Positions 9,012 to 17,179 of a stretch of 64,000 bases of DNA are shown here, in pieces (the first letter of the stretch is position 1; each line of letters begins with the position of its first letter). Below the pieces are notes generated by a model. The model worked only from the letters and a program-made list of their open reading frames with translations. It was not told where the DNA came from and did no database searches. The translations under genes and the position numbers were made by a program. Origin of the DNA: Actinomycetota bacterium. Lineage in GTDB: Bacteria; Actinomycetota; Acidimicrobiia; Acidimicrobiales; AC-14. The stretch covers positions 62,001-126,000 of the forward strand of contig JBFMCT010000004.1 in assembly GCA_040754375.1 (NCBI GenBank). Reading direction: 5' to 3'.

Positions 9012-9112
9012 GTTCCCTTGTCTCCTTTGATGGCGTGTTGCCGATCATTCCGACCGCTGGCCGCCCAAGAAAGTGACACCACCGGCCCAGAGCTGGGTGC
9101 GAGACTGGGCGG

Positions 9113-10060
9113 GTGCTGTCCATGCTGGCCCGAGCCTCTGCCGGGTTCTGCCTGATCGCCGCCGCGCTGGCGGTGACGGCGTCCCCCGCAGCCGCTGGGG
9201 GGTCGTGGCTCTACCCGGTGAGCGACCGCTACGAGCCCGGGTCGTCGGTCACCCTCGTCGGCTACGTGGGCCGGGGCACGCAGGGCTGGCTCGAAGACGG
9301 GCCGTTCTACGGTTACCTGCGCCCGCTGTCGACCGCCGCCGCGCCGCCTGACGCCGGCCTGCCGGTGGGCCCGCTGGCCGTCGAACCGACCGGGTCAGCC
9401 GGCTGGGCCGAGCTACGGGTCTCGCTCGAGGTGTTACTGCCGGCCGACCTGCCGTCCGGCCACTACGAGGTCACCTACTGCAACGACCCGTGCACCGGGG
9501 GCCTGGGCGACCTGGTGGGGAGCGCGGTCGTCAACGTGGGGGTCGCGGCGGTGGCGCCCATGGTGCGGGAGTGGCCCCTGGACGAGCCCATGGTCCGGGC
9601 CCTGGCGCCCGACGCGCTGGTCAGCGCCCCCGGCCACGTGACCACGGCCGCCGACGCCCTCGCCGGCGTGGTGACCACCGTCGTGCGCCCTGCCAACGGG
9701 CCCGGCCCTCCTGGGCGGTTCCCACCCGTGCAGACCGAGCAGGCCCAGCCACCCGCGCCCCTGGGCCCGCGGCCTGAGTTCCCTGTCCTGCAAGGGACGC
9801 CGCCTCTGCCGGCCGCCGCGCCGGCCGCCTCGCCGGCCTCGGCCGCGCCGGCCTCGGCCGCGCCGGCCTCGGTCACCACGCCGGTCACCGCGCCGGTCAC
9901 CGCGCCGGCCTCGGCCGACGAGGGGGCCAACCTCGTGCTCCTGGCCTGGGGCGCGGCGATCGCGGGCTCGTCCACCGCCGGCGTCCTGCTGGCCCTCAGC
10001 CGGTCCGGGCGACCGGGTCGTGCCGCCGCTCAGCCCCCGCTGGTGGCCCGCGCCACCTGA
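9113..10060 (+). CDS. Secreted, C-terminally anchored protein of unknown function
   Basis: 315 residues. A signal peptide (about 1-28, ending ASPAAAGG) leads to a ~140-residue domain rich in Gly, Tyr and Val (YEPGSSVTLVGYVGRG) with a CNDPC pair, possibly a beta-sandwich. A low-complexity Pro/Ala/Thr/Ser linker follows, with tandem APASA and APVT units coded at about 9820-9920. A hydrophobic segment near 280-300 then precedes an arginine-containing tail, which fits a wall-spanning stalk and membrane anchor. GTG at 9113 or ATG at 9122 can be the start. No catalytic motif was recognised. Confidence 0.7.
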   Translation: MLSMLARASAGFCLIAAALAVTASPAAAGGSWLYPVSDRYEPGSSVTLVGYVGRGTQGWLEDGPFYGYLRPLSTAAAPPDAGLPVGPLAVEPTGSAGWAELRVSLEVLLPADLPSGHYEVTYCNDPCTGGLGDLVGSAVVNVGVAAVAPMVREWPLDEPMVRALAPDALVSAPGHVTTAADALAGVVTTVVRPANGPGPPGRFPPVQTEQAQPPAPLGPRPEFPVLQGTPPLPAAAPAASPASAAPASAAPASVTTPVTAPVTAPASADEGANLVLLAWGAAIAGSSTAGVLLALSRSGRPGRAAAQPPLVARAT

Positions 10061-10085
10061 AACGGGCCGCCAGGTCGAGGCGGGG

Positions 10086-10535
10086 TCAGGCGGCCAGGGG
10101 GGGCCGGCGGCGGGGCTTGAGGTCGAAGTCGCGTCCCGCCCGCCATTCCCCGTCGGCCACCGGGCCCCTGCCGGGGCGCAGGTGGTCGAGGATCTCCGCT
10201 GCCGTCTCGGGGCGGAGCGAGCACGTCCACCACAGGCGGTGGCCGGCCTGGGGCCGGCTGGCCCGCAGTGAGGGCCACAGCAGCCGCCCGACGGCGCTGG
10301 TCGGCACGAGCCCGCCACTGTGGGCCCCGCCGTGCCCGTCGCCGGTGTAGCCGGCGTGGCCGTCGAAGAGCAGGGGTACGGCCCAGTCGGTCACCCGCAG
10401 CTTCTGGCGGAAGGTGATCCGCCCTTCGGGCGTGGCCACGAACGGCGCCCCGAGGTGCAGCGTCAGCTCCTCGGCCAGGTCTTCGGGGCTCGCCCCCGCG
10501 GGCCGGGGCCGGCCGTCGATCGCTCTCGTGGTCAC
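10086..10535 (-). CDS. Hypothetical protein
   Basis: 149 residues, no recognised domain. The frame is open further upstream, but GTG at 10535 is chosen because GGAGG lies 5 bases before it. The sequence contains EDLAEELTLHLGAPFVATPEGRITFRQKLRVTDWAVPLLFDGH and a conserved-looking tryptophan pair (RLWWTCSL); it may be a small cytosolic fold. It is divergent from rimO, with an 88-base shared gap, and convergent with the secreted-protein gene. Codon usage matches the neighbours. A true gene is likely but its function cannot be stated. Confidence 0.6.
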   Translation of the reverse strand: MTTRAIDGRPRPAGASPEDLAEELTLHLGAPFVATPEGRITFRQKLRVTDWAVPLLFDGHAGYTGDGHGGAHSGGLVPTSAVGRLLWPSLRASRPQAGHRLWWTCSLRPETAAEILDHLRPGRGPVADGEWRAGRDFDLKPRRRPPLAA

Positions 10536-10610
10536 TTCCACCTCCCGGTACGTGGGTACGCGGCTGCTATCGGCAGGTCCGGTCCCGGACCTGAGGGGTT
10601 GTGGGCCCAA

Positions 10611-10616
10611 TACAGT
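10611..10616 (+). promoter_or_regulatory. -10 element for leaderless rimO
   Basis: TACAGT lies 7 bases before the GTG start at 10624 and matches the actinobacterial -10 pattern TANNNT. Transcription should start at or next to the GTG. Confidence 0.55.
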
Positions 10617-10623
10617 TCCGGAG

Positions 10624-11877
10624 GTGACCGGCCGTTACTGGGTGGAGACGCTGGGCTGCCCCAAGAACCAGGTGGACTCCGACAAGCTCGTCGGCACCTT
10701 GACGGCCGACGGCATGGTGGCGGCCGCCACCCCGTCGGAGGCCGACCTCGTGCTGGTCAACACCTGCGCCTTCATCGAGGCCGCCCGCCAGGAGTCGGTC
10801 GAGGCGGTTCTCGCCCTGGCCGAGGCCCGCCGACCCGGCGCCCGCCTGGTGGTGACCGGCTGCATGGCCGAGCGCTACGGCGCCGAGCTGGCCGAGGCCC
10901 TGCCCGAAGTCGACCAGGTGGCCGGCTTCGGCGTCCCGGTGACGCTGGGACCGTCCCGGGGCACCGGCGCGGCCGCCGCTGTCCCCGAGATGGACCTGCT
11001 CAACCTGCCCAGGCCGGCCGTACCGGGGTCGTGGGCCTACGTGAAGGTGGCCGAGGGCTGCGACCGCACGTGCGGCTTCTGCGCCATCCCCTCGTTCCGG
11101 GGCCGCCAGCGGTCGCGCACCATGGCATCGGTGGTGGACGAGGCCGAGGCCCTGGGTGTCCCCGAGGTCGTGCTGGTGGCCCAGGACCTGGCGTCCTACG
11201 GGCGCGACCTGGGCCGCAAGGGCGACATCATCCCGCTCGTCGAAGCGGTGGCCGCCCGGGTGGCGCGCGTGCGGCTCCTCTACCTGTACCCGTCCGAGCT
11301 CGACGACGGGCTGGTCGACACGATCTGCGCCACCGGGGTGCCGTATTTCGACCTGTCCCTCCAGCACGTCTCCAAGCCGCTCCTGAGGCGCATGCGGCGC
11401 TGGGGCGACGGCCCCCGCTTTCTGGCCCGCATCGGCTCGATCCGGGCGCGCGAGCCCGACGCCGCCTTCCGGTCGTCGTTCATCGTCGGCTACCCCGGCG
11501 AGACCGAGGACGACCACGACCGGCTGCTGGCCTTCGTGGACGACGCCCAGCTCGACTGGGCCGGCTTCTTCGCCTTCTCGCCCGAGGACGGTACCCATGC
11601 CGCCACCCTCGACGGGGCCGTCGACCCCGGGTTGGTGCGTGACCGGCTGGCCGAGCTCGGCGAGGCCCAGGACCGGGTCACCGCCGGGCGCCGGGCGGCC
11701 CTCGTGGGCCGCACGATCGAGGTCCTGGTCGACGAGCCGGGCGTGGGCCGCTCCCACCGTGAGGCACCGGAGATCGACGGGGTCGTGGCCGTGCCCGGCG
11801 ACCTGGCGCCTCGTACGTTCTGCAAGGTCGTGGTGACCGGGGCGGCGGGGCCCGACATCGAGGCGCAGGCCGCCTGA
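10624..11877 (+). CDS. rimO: Ribosomal protein S12 methylthiotransferase RimO
   Basis: 417 residues. RimO adds a methylthio group to an aspartate of ribosomal protein S12 using radical SAM chemistry and two iron-sulphur clusters. The N-terminal UPF0004 domain starts YWVETLGCPKNQVDSDKL, with cluster cysteines also in VNTCAF and VTGCMAE. The radical SAM triad is CDRTCGFC near 146-153. A TRAM-like domain ends the protein. LGCPKNQVDS is typical of RimO rather than MiaB. GTG at 10624 is chosen because family homology begins there and a -10 box sits 7 bases upstream. The next gene, pgsA, follows after 3 bases. Confidence 0.95.
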   Translation: MTGRYWVETLGCPKNQVDSDKLVGTLTADGMVAAATPSEADLVLVNTCAFIEAARQESVEAVLALAEARRPGARLVVTGCMAERYGAELAEALPEVDQVAGFGVPVTLGPSRGTGAAAAVPEMDLLNLPRPAVPGSWAYVKVAEGCDRTCGFCAIPSFRGRQRSRTMASVVDEAEALGVPEVVLVAQDLASYGRDLGRKGDIIPLVEAVAARVARVRLLYLYPSELDDGLVDTICATGVPYFDLSLQHVSKPLLRRMRRWGDGPRFLARIGSIRAREPDAAFRSSFIVGYPGETEDDHDRLLAFVDDAQLDWAGFFAFSPEDGTHAATLDGAVDPGLVRDRLAELGEAQDRVTAGRRAALVGRTIEVLVDEPGVGRSHREAPEIDGVVAVPGDLAPRTFCKVVVTGAAGPDIEAQAA

Positions 11878-11880
11878 GCG

Positions 11881-12438
11881 GTGGCCACCCCGGCCTACGG
11901 ACCGTCGGCGTTGATGACGCCGGCCAACGCCATCACCCTCACCCGGGTGCTGGCCACGCCGTTCCTGGTGGCGCTCATCCTCTCCGAGGAGGCGGGCTGG
12001 GGGCTGGTGGGGTTCTGGACCGTGCTGGCCATCTCCGACGTGTTCGACGGATGGCTGGCCCGCCGCCACGGGGCCACCCGTTCGGGGGCCTTCCTCGACC
12101 CGCTGGCCGACAAGATCGTCGTGCTGGCGGCCATGGCCGCCCTGGTGTCGGTGGGCCGCCTGTGGTGGCTACCGGTGGTGGTCATGGGCCTGAGGGAGGT
12201 GGCCATCAGCGCCTACCGGTCCTACGTGGGCCGCCGGGGTGTGTCGGTCCCGGCCCGGCCCCTGGCCAAGGCCAAGACCTGGGCCCAGGCCATCACCGTG
12301 TTCGTCGCCCTGGTGCCGGCCGAGGGCCGCGGGTTCGACGTGGCCCTGGCCGCGTTGGTGTGGGTGGCGGTGGCGTTGACCCTCGTCACCGGCTCCCAGT
12401 ACCTGTGGGACGGGCGCCGGGTCATCCATGAACTGTGA
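11881..12438 (+). CDS. pgsA: CDP-diacylglycerol-glycerol-3-phosphate 3-phosphatidyltransferase
   Basis: 185 residues, a multi-pass membrane enzyme making phosphatidylglycerophosphate, the precursor of phosphatidylglycerol and cardiolipin. The CDP-alcohol phosphatidyltransferase signature DG-x2-AR-x8-G-x3-D-x3-D is complete in DGWLARRHGATRSGAFLDPL followed by AD, at about residues 55-77. The N-terminal NAITLTRVLATPFLV helix is characteristic. Start GTG at 11881, 3 bases after the rimO stop; the end overlaps cinA by 11 bases. The rimO-pgsA-cinA order is conserved in actinobacteria. Confidence 0.94.
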   Translation: MATPAYGPSALMTPANAITLTRVLATPFLVALILSEEAGWGLVGFWTVLAISDVFDGWLARRHGATRSGAFLDPLADKIVVLAAMAALVSVGRLWWLPVVVMGLREVAISAYRSYVGRRGVSVPARPLAKAKTWAQAITVFVALVPAEGRGFDVALAALVWVAVALTLVTGSQYLWDGRRVIHEL

Positions 12439-13657
12439 GGTCGTAGCGGTCGGCACCGAGCTGCTGCTCGGCCAGGTCGTGGACACCAACTCGGCGTGGC
12501 TGGGCCAGCGCCTGGCCATGGCGGGCATCGACTGCCGCTTCCAGACCCGGGTGGGCGACAACGAGGGCCGGATCGCGGACGCCGTGCGGGTCGCCCTGGG
12601 CCGCAGCGATGCCGTGTTGGTGTGCGGCGGCTTGGGCCCCACCCAGGACGACATCACCCGCGAAGCCCTGGCCGCCGTGCTCGACGTGCCCCTCGTGCGG
12701 GACGGGGCCATGTTGGAGTCGATCGGCCAGATCTTCGCGGCCCGCCGCCGGGAGATGCCCGAGGCCAACGTCCGCCAGGCCGACCGGCCCGAGGGGGCCA
12801 CGTTCGTCCCCCAGGTGAGGGGGACGGCGCCCGGCCTGATCTGCGAGGCGGGCGGCGGCAAGGTGATCTACGCGGTGCCGGGCGTGCCCCACGAGATGGT
12901 CGAGATGGTCGAGCGGGCGGTGGTCCCCGACCTGGTGCGCCGGGCCGGCGCCCGGGCCGTCATCGTGAGCCGCCTCCTGCGCACCTGGGGCCTGGCCGAG
13001 GCTGCCCTGGCCGAGCTGGTGGCGCCGCGCGTCGACCGCCAGACCAACCCCACGATCGCCTTCCTGGCCCAGGGGATCGAGGGGATCAACCTTCGGTTGA
13101 CGGCCAAGGCGGCCGATCCGGGGGCGGCCGCCGACCTGCTCGACGCCGAGGAGGCCGAGCTGCGGCGCCTGCTGGGTGAGCGGCTCTTCGGCGTCGACGA
13201 CCAGACGATGGAGAAGGTGGTGGCGGTGCTCCTCGAGGAGAGAGGCCTGTCCCTGGGGGTGGCCGAGTCGCTGACGGGCGGGCTGGTGGGCGCCCGGCTG
13301 GCCGAGACCGAGGGGGCGAGCCGTTGGTTGCGTGGTTCGGTCGTGGCCTACGACAGCCAGGTCAAGTTCGACCTGCTCGGGGTGCCCGAGGGCCCGGTGG
13401 TGTCGGCCGAGGCGGCGGCCGCCATGGCCCGGGGCGCGTGCCGGGCCCTGCGGGCCGACGTGGGCCTGGGGATCACGGGCGTGGCCGGCCCCGCCACCCA
13501 GGAGGACCAGGCCGTGGGGACCGTGTTCATGGCCGTGTCGGTCCGAGGCGAGGTGACCACGGCCGAGGCCCACTTCCCCGGTGACCGCCAGCACGTCCGC
13601 CACTTCTCGGCCATCACCCTTCTCGACATGGCCCGCCGCCGGCTGCTGTCGACCTGA
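12428..13657 (+). CDS. cinA: CinA-family competence/damage protein (NMN deamidase and ADP-ribose pyrophosphatase)
   Basis: 409 residues with both CinA domains. The N-terminal MoCF/COG1058 domain opens EVVAVGTELLLGQVVDTNSAWL and has CGGLGPTQDDITRE near 72. The C-terminal NMN-deamidase domain has VAESLTGGLVGARLAE near 278-293, containing the nucleophile region, and GITGVAGP near 350. Such proteins recycle pyridine nucleotides. ATG at 12428 overlaps pgsA by 11 bases, showing tight coupling. In many actinobacteria cinA precedes clgR and recA; here clgR is absent and thpR follows. Confidence 0.93.
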   Translation: MNCEVVAVGTELLLGQVVDTNSAWLGQRLAMAGIDCRFQTRVGDNEGRIADAVRVALGRSDAVLVCGGLGPTQDDITREALAAVLDVPLVRDGAMLESIGQIFAARRREMPEANVRQADRPEGATFVPQVRGTAPGLICEAGGGKVIYAVPGVPHEMVEMVERAVVPDLVRRAGARAVIVSRLLRTWGLAEAALAELVAPRVDRQTNPTIAFLAQGIEGINLRLTAKAADPGAAADLLDAEEAELRRLLGERLFGVDDQTMEKVVAVLLEERGLSLGVAESLTGGLVGARLAETEGASRWLRGSVVAYDSQVKFDLLGVPEGPVVSAEAAAAMARGACRALRADVGLGITGVAGPATQEDQAVGTVFMAVSVRGEVTTAEAHFPGDRQHVRHFSAITLLDMARRRLLST

Positions 13658-13688
13658 GCGGGCCGTTCCGGTCCAGGAGGCTGCCGGC

Positions 13689-14237
13689 GTGCCCCGCCTG
13701 TTCGTCGCCGCCTGGCCGCCGCCGGAGGTGGCCGAGGCCATCACCGGGGCCGCCCGCCAGGCCCGGGCCGTGCTGGGCCCGGACGCCCCCGTGCGCTGGA
13801 CCACCCCGGAGCAGTGGCACGTGACCCTGCGCTTTCTCGGCGCGGTACCCGACGCCGCCGCGCTATCCGAGGCCCTGGCCGGCGCGCCCCTCCCGGTCGG
13901 GCCGCTGGCCACGCTCGGGCCGGGCGTGGCCTGGCTGGGCCGGCGGGTGCTCCACGTGCCTGTGGCCGGCCTCGACGACCTGGCCGGGGTGGTGGCCGGG
14001 GCCACGGCCGGCTTCGGCCGGGAGAAGCCGGGCCACCCCTTCACGGGGCACGTCACGCTGGCCCGCGTGCGCGAGGCCCGGGGCCGGCCCCGGGCCGTGG
14101 GCGGGGTCGCGGGCCTGGTGGGCGTCGAGGTGGCCGGCTCGTGGACGGTGGACGAGGTGACCCTGGTCGAGAGCCACCTGTCAGCCGCCGGCGCCCGCTA
14201 CGAGGTGCTGGGACGCTGGCGCCTGGGCCCTCGCTGA
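13689..14237 (+). CDS. thpR: RNA 2',3'-cyclic phosphodiesterase (2H family)
   Basis: 182 residues. The two HxT signature motifs of the 2H phosphoesterases are present: HVTLRFLG near residue 44 and HVTLARV near 124. The N-terminus PRLFVAAWPPPEVAEAI is typical of ThpR/LigT, which opens 2',3'-cyclic phosphates on RNA ends. GTG at 13689 is supported by AGGAGG eight bases upstream. It follows cinA after 31 bases in the same direction and precedes the recA promoter region. Confidence 0.9.
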   Translation: MPRLFVAAWPPPEVAEAITGAARQARAVLGPDAPVRWTTPEQWHVTLRFLGAVPDAAALSEALAGAPLPVGPLATLGPGVAWLGRRVLHVPVAGLDDLAGVVAGATAGFGREKPGHPFTGHVTLARVREARGRPRAVGGVAGLVGVEVAGSWTVDEVTLVESHLSAAGARYEVLGRWRLGPR

Positions 14238-14281
14238 GCGGCCGGCGCCCGGCCCCCGGAGCGGTCCTGGCCTGGCGGTGC

Positions 14282-14310
14282 TTGATCGAACGCCCGTTCG
14301 CAACTACCCT
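14282..14310 (+). promoter_or_regulatory. recA promoter with LexA (SOS) box
   Basis: TTGATC (14282-14287) and TACCCT (14305-14310) are separated by exactly 17 bases. The perfect actinobacterial SOS box CGAACGCCCGTTCG (core 14288-14299, GAAC-N4-GTTC) fills the spacer, so bound LexA would block polymerase directly. The leader to the recA GTG is about 90 bases. Confidence 0.85.
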
Positions 14311-14405
14311 CCTGAAAGTACACCGACGTAACTGTCATACCCCCTTCGTAGGGTGAGGGCAGCCACTCCCCCCGACGTTCGACACGAAGAGAGAAGGGAC
14401 CACCC

Positions 14406-16529
14406 GTGGATCGTGACAAGGCCCTCGAGATGGCGATGGCCCAGATCGACAAGCAGTTCGGCAAGGGCTCGGTTATGCGAATGGGCGAGAAGCCCCACAT
14501 GGATATCGAGGCGGTGCCTACCGGGGCCCTCGCCCTCGACCTGGCCCTGGGGGTGGGCGGTCTGCCCCGGGGCCGCATCGTGGAGATCTTCGGGCCGGAG
14601 TCGAGCGGCAAGTCGACGCTGGCCATGCACGTGGTGGCCGAGGCCCAGCGCAACGGTGGCATCTGCGCCTACATCGACGCCGAGCACGCCATGGACCCGG
14701 TCTACGCCCGGGCCATCGGGGTCAACGTCGACGACCTGCTGATCTCCCAGCCCGACACCGGGGAGCAGGCCCTGGAGATCGCCGACATGCTGATCCGCTC
14801 GGGCGCCCTCGACGTGCTGGTGGTCGACTCGGTGGCCGCCCTGACCCCCCGGGCCGAGATCGAGGGCGAGATGGGCGACAGCCACGTCGGGCTCCAGGCC
14901 CGCCTTATGTCCCAGGCCCTGCGCAAGCTCACGGCCACCCTCAACAAGGCCAACACCATCGCCATCTTCATCAACCAGCTCCGGGAGAAGATCGGCGTGA
15001 TGTACGGGTGCTTCTCCTATGGCTCCCGGGTCGTGCTGGCCGACGGCACCTCGATGCCGATCGGCAAGATCGTCAACCAGAAGCTCCCCGTCGAGGTGCT
15101 GTCCTACGACCCCGAGGTGGGCGCAGTCGTGCCCAAGAGGGTCGTGAGCTGGTTCGACAACGGCAAGACCGACCAGTTCCTCCAGTTCACGGTGGCCAAG
15201 GGGGCGGGCAACGGCCGGGCCCAGTTCGGCTGCACCGCCAACCACCTGATCCGCACGCCCGGCGGCTGGCGCGAGGCCGGCGAGCTGTCGGTCGGCGACC
15301 GGGTGCTCCAGGCGGTGCCCCACCTGCTGTCCGACCGGCAGTGGGAGGTCGTGCGAGGCGCGCTGATGGGTGACGGCCGCCTCTCGCCGACCCGTAGCGG
15401 CCATGGCGCCCGCCTCCGGCTGTCCCACAGCGAGGCGCAGGCCGAGTACGCCGACTGGAAGGCCTCCTTGTTGGCCAACGTGGGCGTGAGCCGGTCGGTG
15501 CGTGAAAGCGACGGGGCCGTGTCCCACGACTTCGGGGCGCTGCCGGAGCTGGCCGAGCTGCGACGGTCGGTCTACGGCCCGCTCGGCCAGAAGGTCTTCG
15601 ACGACGACGGGTTGAAGGGGCTCACGCCCCTGTCGCTGGCCGTCTGGTACCAGGACGCCGGCACGGCCCACGGCAGTGGTCGCTCGGAGATCTGCGTGGA
15701 GGCCATGGCCCCGGCCACGCGCGAACGAGTCGCCGCTTACCTGCGCGACACGTGGGGCATCTCGCCGACGCTCGTGAATGAGGCCGGCAAGGCCGTGCTG
15801 GTGTTCGCCAAGGAGGAGACGGCCAAGCTCCACGCCTTGATCGCGCCGTTCGTCCACCCGTCGATGGAGCACAAGCTGCTTCCCCGCTTCCGGGGCCGGT
15901 TCGCGGTGGAGCCCGACCTGCGACCGATGCGGTACGAGCTCGTGCCCATGCCCATCACGAAGATCGCCACCAAGGCACCCACCCGCTCGACGCACCGGTT
16001 CGACATCGAGGTCGAGGGCTCGCACAACTACTTCGTCGACGGAGTGATGGTGCACAACTCGCCCGAGGTCACCCCCGGTGGGCGGGCCCTGAAGTTCTAC
16101 TCGTCAGTGCGCCTCGACATCCGCCGCATCGAGTCGATCAAAGACGGGGTCGAGGTCGTGGGCAACCGGGTCCGCGTCAAGGTCGTGAAGAACAAGGTGA
16201 GCGCCCCGTTCAAGCAGGCCGAGTTCGACATCGGGTTCGGCAAGGGCATCAGCCGGGAGGGTTCGCTGCTCGACGTGGGTGTCGACCGAGGGATCATCAA
16301 GAAGTCGGGTGCCTGGTACACCTACGAGGGCGAGCAGCTCGGCCAGGGCCGGGAGAACGCCAAGGCCTTCCTGATCGACAACCCCGAGATCATGGTGGAG
16401 GTCTCCGAGCGGGTCCGGGTGGCGGTGGGCATCGCTGCCGGTGGCGGGCTGGCCGTCGATGTCCTGGGCGACGATGGGCTGGCGGAGAACCAGCGTGACC
16501 CCGACGACGAGCCCATAACCCTGGGTTAG
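14406..16529 (+). CDS. recA: Recombinase RecA precursor containing one intein
   Basis: 707 residues as translated; removal of a 350-residue intein leaves a normal 357-residue RecA. RecA polymerises on single-stranded DNA, performs strand exchange and triggers LexA self-cleavage. The N-extein has Walker [10 protein letters not shown] and the DNA-binding region to KIGVMYG. The C-extein resumes [23 protein letters not shown]. Start GTG at 14406 with GAAGGGA upstream. The intein interrupts loop L2, so unspliced protein should be inactive. recX, which normally follows recA in actinobacteria, is absent; a spoVS-like gene follows instead. Confidence 0.96.
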   Translation: MDRDKALEMAMAQIDKQFGKGSVMRMGEKPHMDIEAVPTGALALDLALGVGGLPRGRIVEIFGPESSGKSTLAMHVVAEAQRNGGICAYIDAEHAMDPVYARAIGVNVDDLLISQPDTGEQALEIADMLIRSGALDVLVVDSVAALTPRAEIEGEMGDSHVGLQARLMSQALRKLTATLNKANTIAIFINQLREKIGVMYGCFSYGSRVVLADGTSMPIGKIVNQKLPVEVLSYDPEVGAVVPKRVVSWFDNGKTDQFLQFTVAKGAGNGRAQFGCTANHLIRTPGGWREAGELSVGDRVLQAVPHLLSDRQWEVVRGALMGDGRLSPTRSGHGARLRLSHSEAQAEYADWKASLLANVGVSRSVRESDGAVSHDFGALPELAELRRSVYGPLGQKVFDDDGLKGLTPLSLAVWYQDAGTAHGSGRSEICVEAMAPATRERVAAYLRDTWGISPTLVNEAGKAVLVFAKEETAKLHALIAPFVHPSMEHKLLPRFRGRFAVEPDLRPMRYELVPMPITKIATKAPTRSTHRFDIEVEGSHNYFVDGVMVHNSPEVTPGGRALKFYSSVRLDIRRIESIKDGVEVVGNRVRVKVVKNKVSAPFKQAEFDIGFGKGISREGSLLDVGVDRGIIKKSGAWYTYEGEQLGQGRENAKAFLIDNPEIMVEVSERVRVAVGIAAGGGLAVDVLGDDGLAENQRDPDDEPITLG
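15009..16058 (+). other. RecA intein with decayed LAGLIDADG endonuclease
   Basis: Residues 202-551 of the precursor. Block A begins [13 protein letters not shown] with Cys1. Block B has [12 protein letters not shown]. The C-terminus is [11 protein letters not shown], followed by Ser as +1 nucleophile. The residues required for splicing are all present. From memory, sequence and site match the Mycobacterium leprae RecA intein rather than the M. tuberculosis one. The first endonuclease motif keeps its acid (GALMGDG, D323). The second reads LAVWYQDAG, with Ala418 where the catalytic Asp is expected, so homing activity is probably lost. Confidence 0.93.
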
Positions 16530-16692
16530 CACCGAGGGGTGCCGGGGTGGCCGGCCACCACTCCGGCACCCGTCCCCCTGGGTCATCGGTCGGGCCCGGG
16601 CAGGAGATGGCGGTTAGCCTGTCGAACCGGTACTCCAGAAAAGCCGTGAGCTGGGGGCAGCTCTAGTTTCGGCGCTGATCGTGGGGGACAGC

Positions 16693-17148
16693 ATGGTCGA
16701 GGTCCTGAAGGTATCCAGCAAGTCCAACCCGAACGCGGTCGCAGGTGCGCTGGCGGGCGTCCTCCGCCAGGCCGGGGTGGTCGAGGTGCAGGTTGTGGGA
16801 GCTGGGGCCCTCAACCAGGCCATCAAGGCCATCGCCATCGCCCGGGGGTTCGTCACCCCGTCCAACATCGACCTCGTATGTGTGCCGACGTTCGCCGACA
16901 TCGAGATCGACGGCGAGAGCCGCACCGCCATCCGCCTGGCCGTCGAAGACCGGTCGCGCCGCCCCGGGGCCGAGACCGTCGTGCCGGCTCGGGTGACGGC
17001 GCCGCCGACCGCGTCGGCGCTGGGCCCGCCGCCGGTCCCGACGACCGCCCCGCCCGTCCCGGTGGGGGAGCCGGCCACCGTCGCCCGGGGTTCCTACCGG
17101 CCCGTCTACAACGGCACCCACGCCACCGCCAACCTGCTCGGCTCCTGA
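16693..17148 (+). CDS. SpoVS-family (stage V sporulation protein S-like) protein
   Basis: 151 residues from ATG at 16693 (GGGGGA four bases upstream); an in-frame GTG at 16681 would add four. Residues 1-87 (VEVLKVSSKSNPNAVAGALAGVLR, then ALNQAIKAIAIARGFV) are nearly canonical SpoVS, an Alba-fold, probably nucleic-acid-binding protein. SpoVS is usually about 86 residues; here a ~60-residue Pro/Ala/Thr tail has been added. A TAGTTT -10-like element lies at 16664-16669. It takes the recX position between recA and miaB. No sporulation genes are seen nearby, so a regulatory or nucleoid role is more likely. Confidence 0.88.
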   Translation: MVEVLKVSSKSNPNAVAGALAGVLRQAGVVEVQVVGAGALNQAIKAIAIARGFVTPSNIDLVCVPTFADIEIDGESRTAIRLAVEDRSRRPGAETVVPARVTAPPTASALGPPPVPTTAPPVPVGEPATVARGSYRPVYNGTHATANLLGS

Positions 17149-17164
17149 CCCGTCCGGCGCCCCC

Positions 17165-17170
17165 TAACCT
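17165..17170 (+). promoter_or_regulatory. -10 element for miaB
   Basis: TAACCT lies 9 bases before the ATG at 17180, fitting TANNNT and a leader of two or three bases at most. Confidence 0.5.
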
Positions 17171-17179
17171 GGGGCGCCT

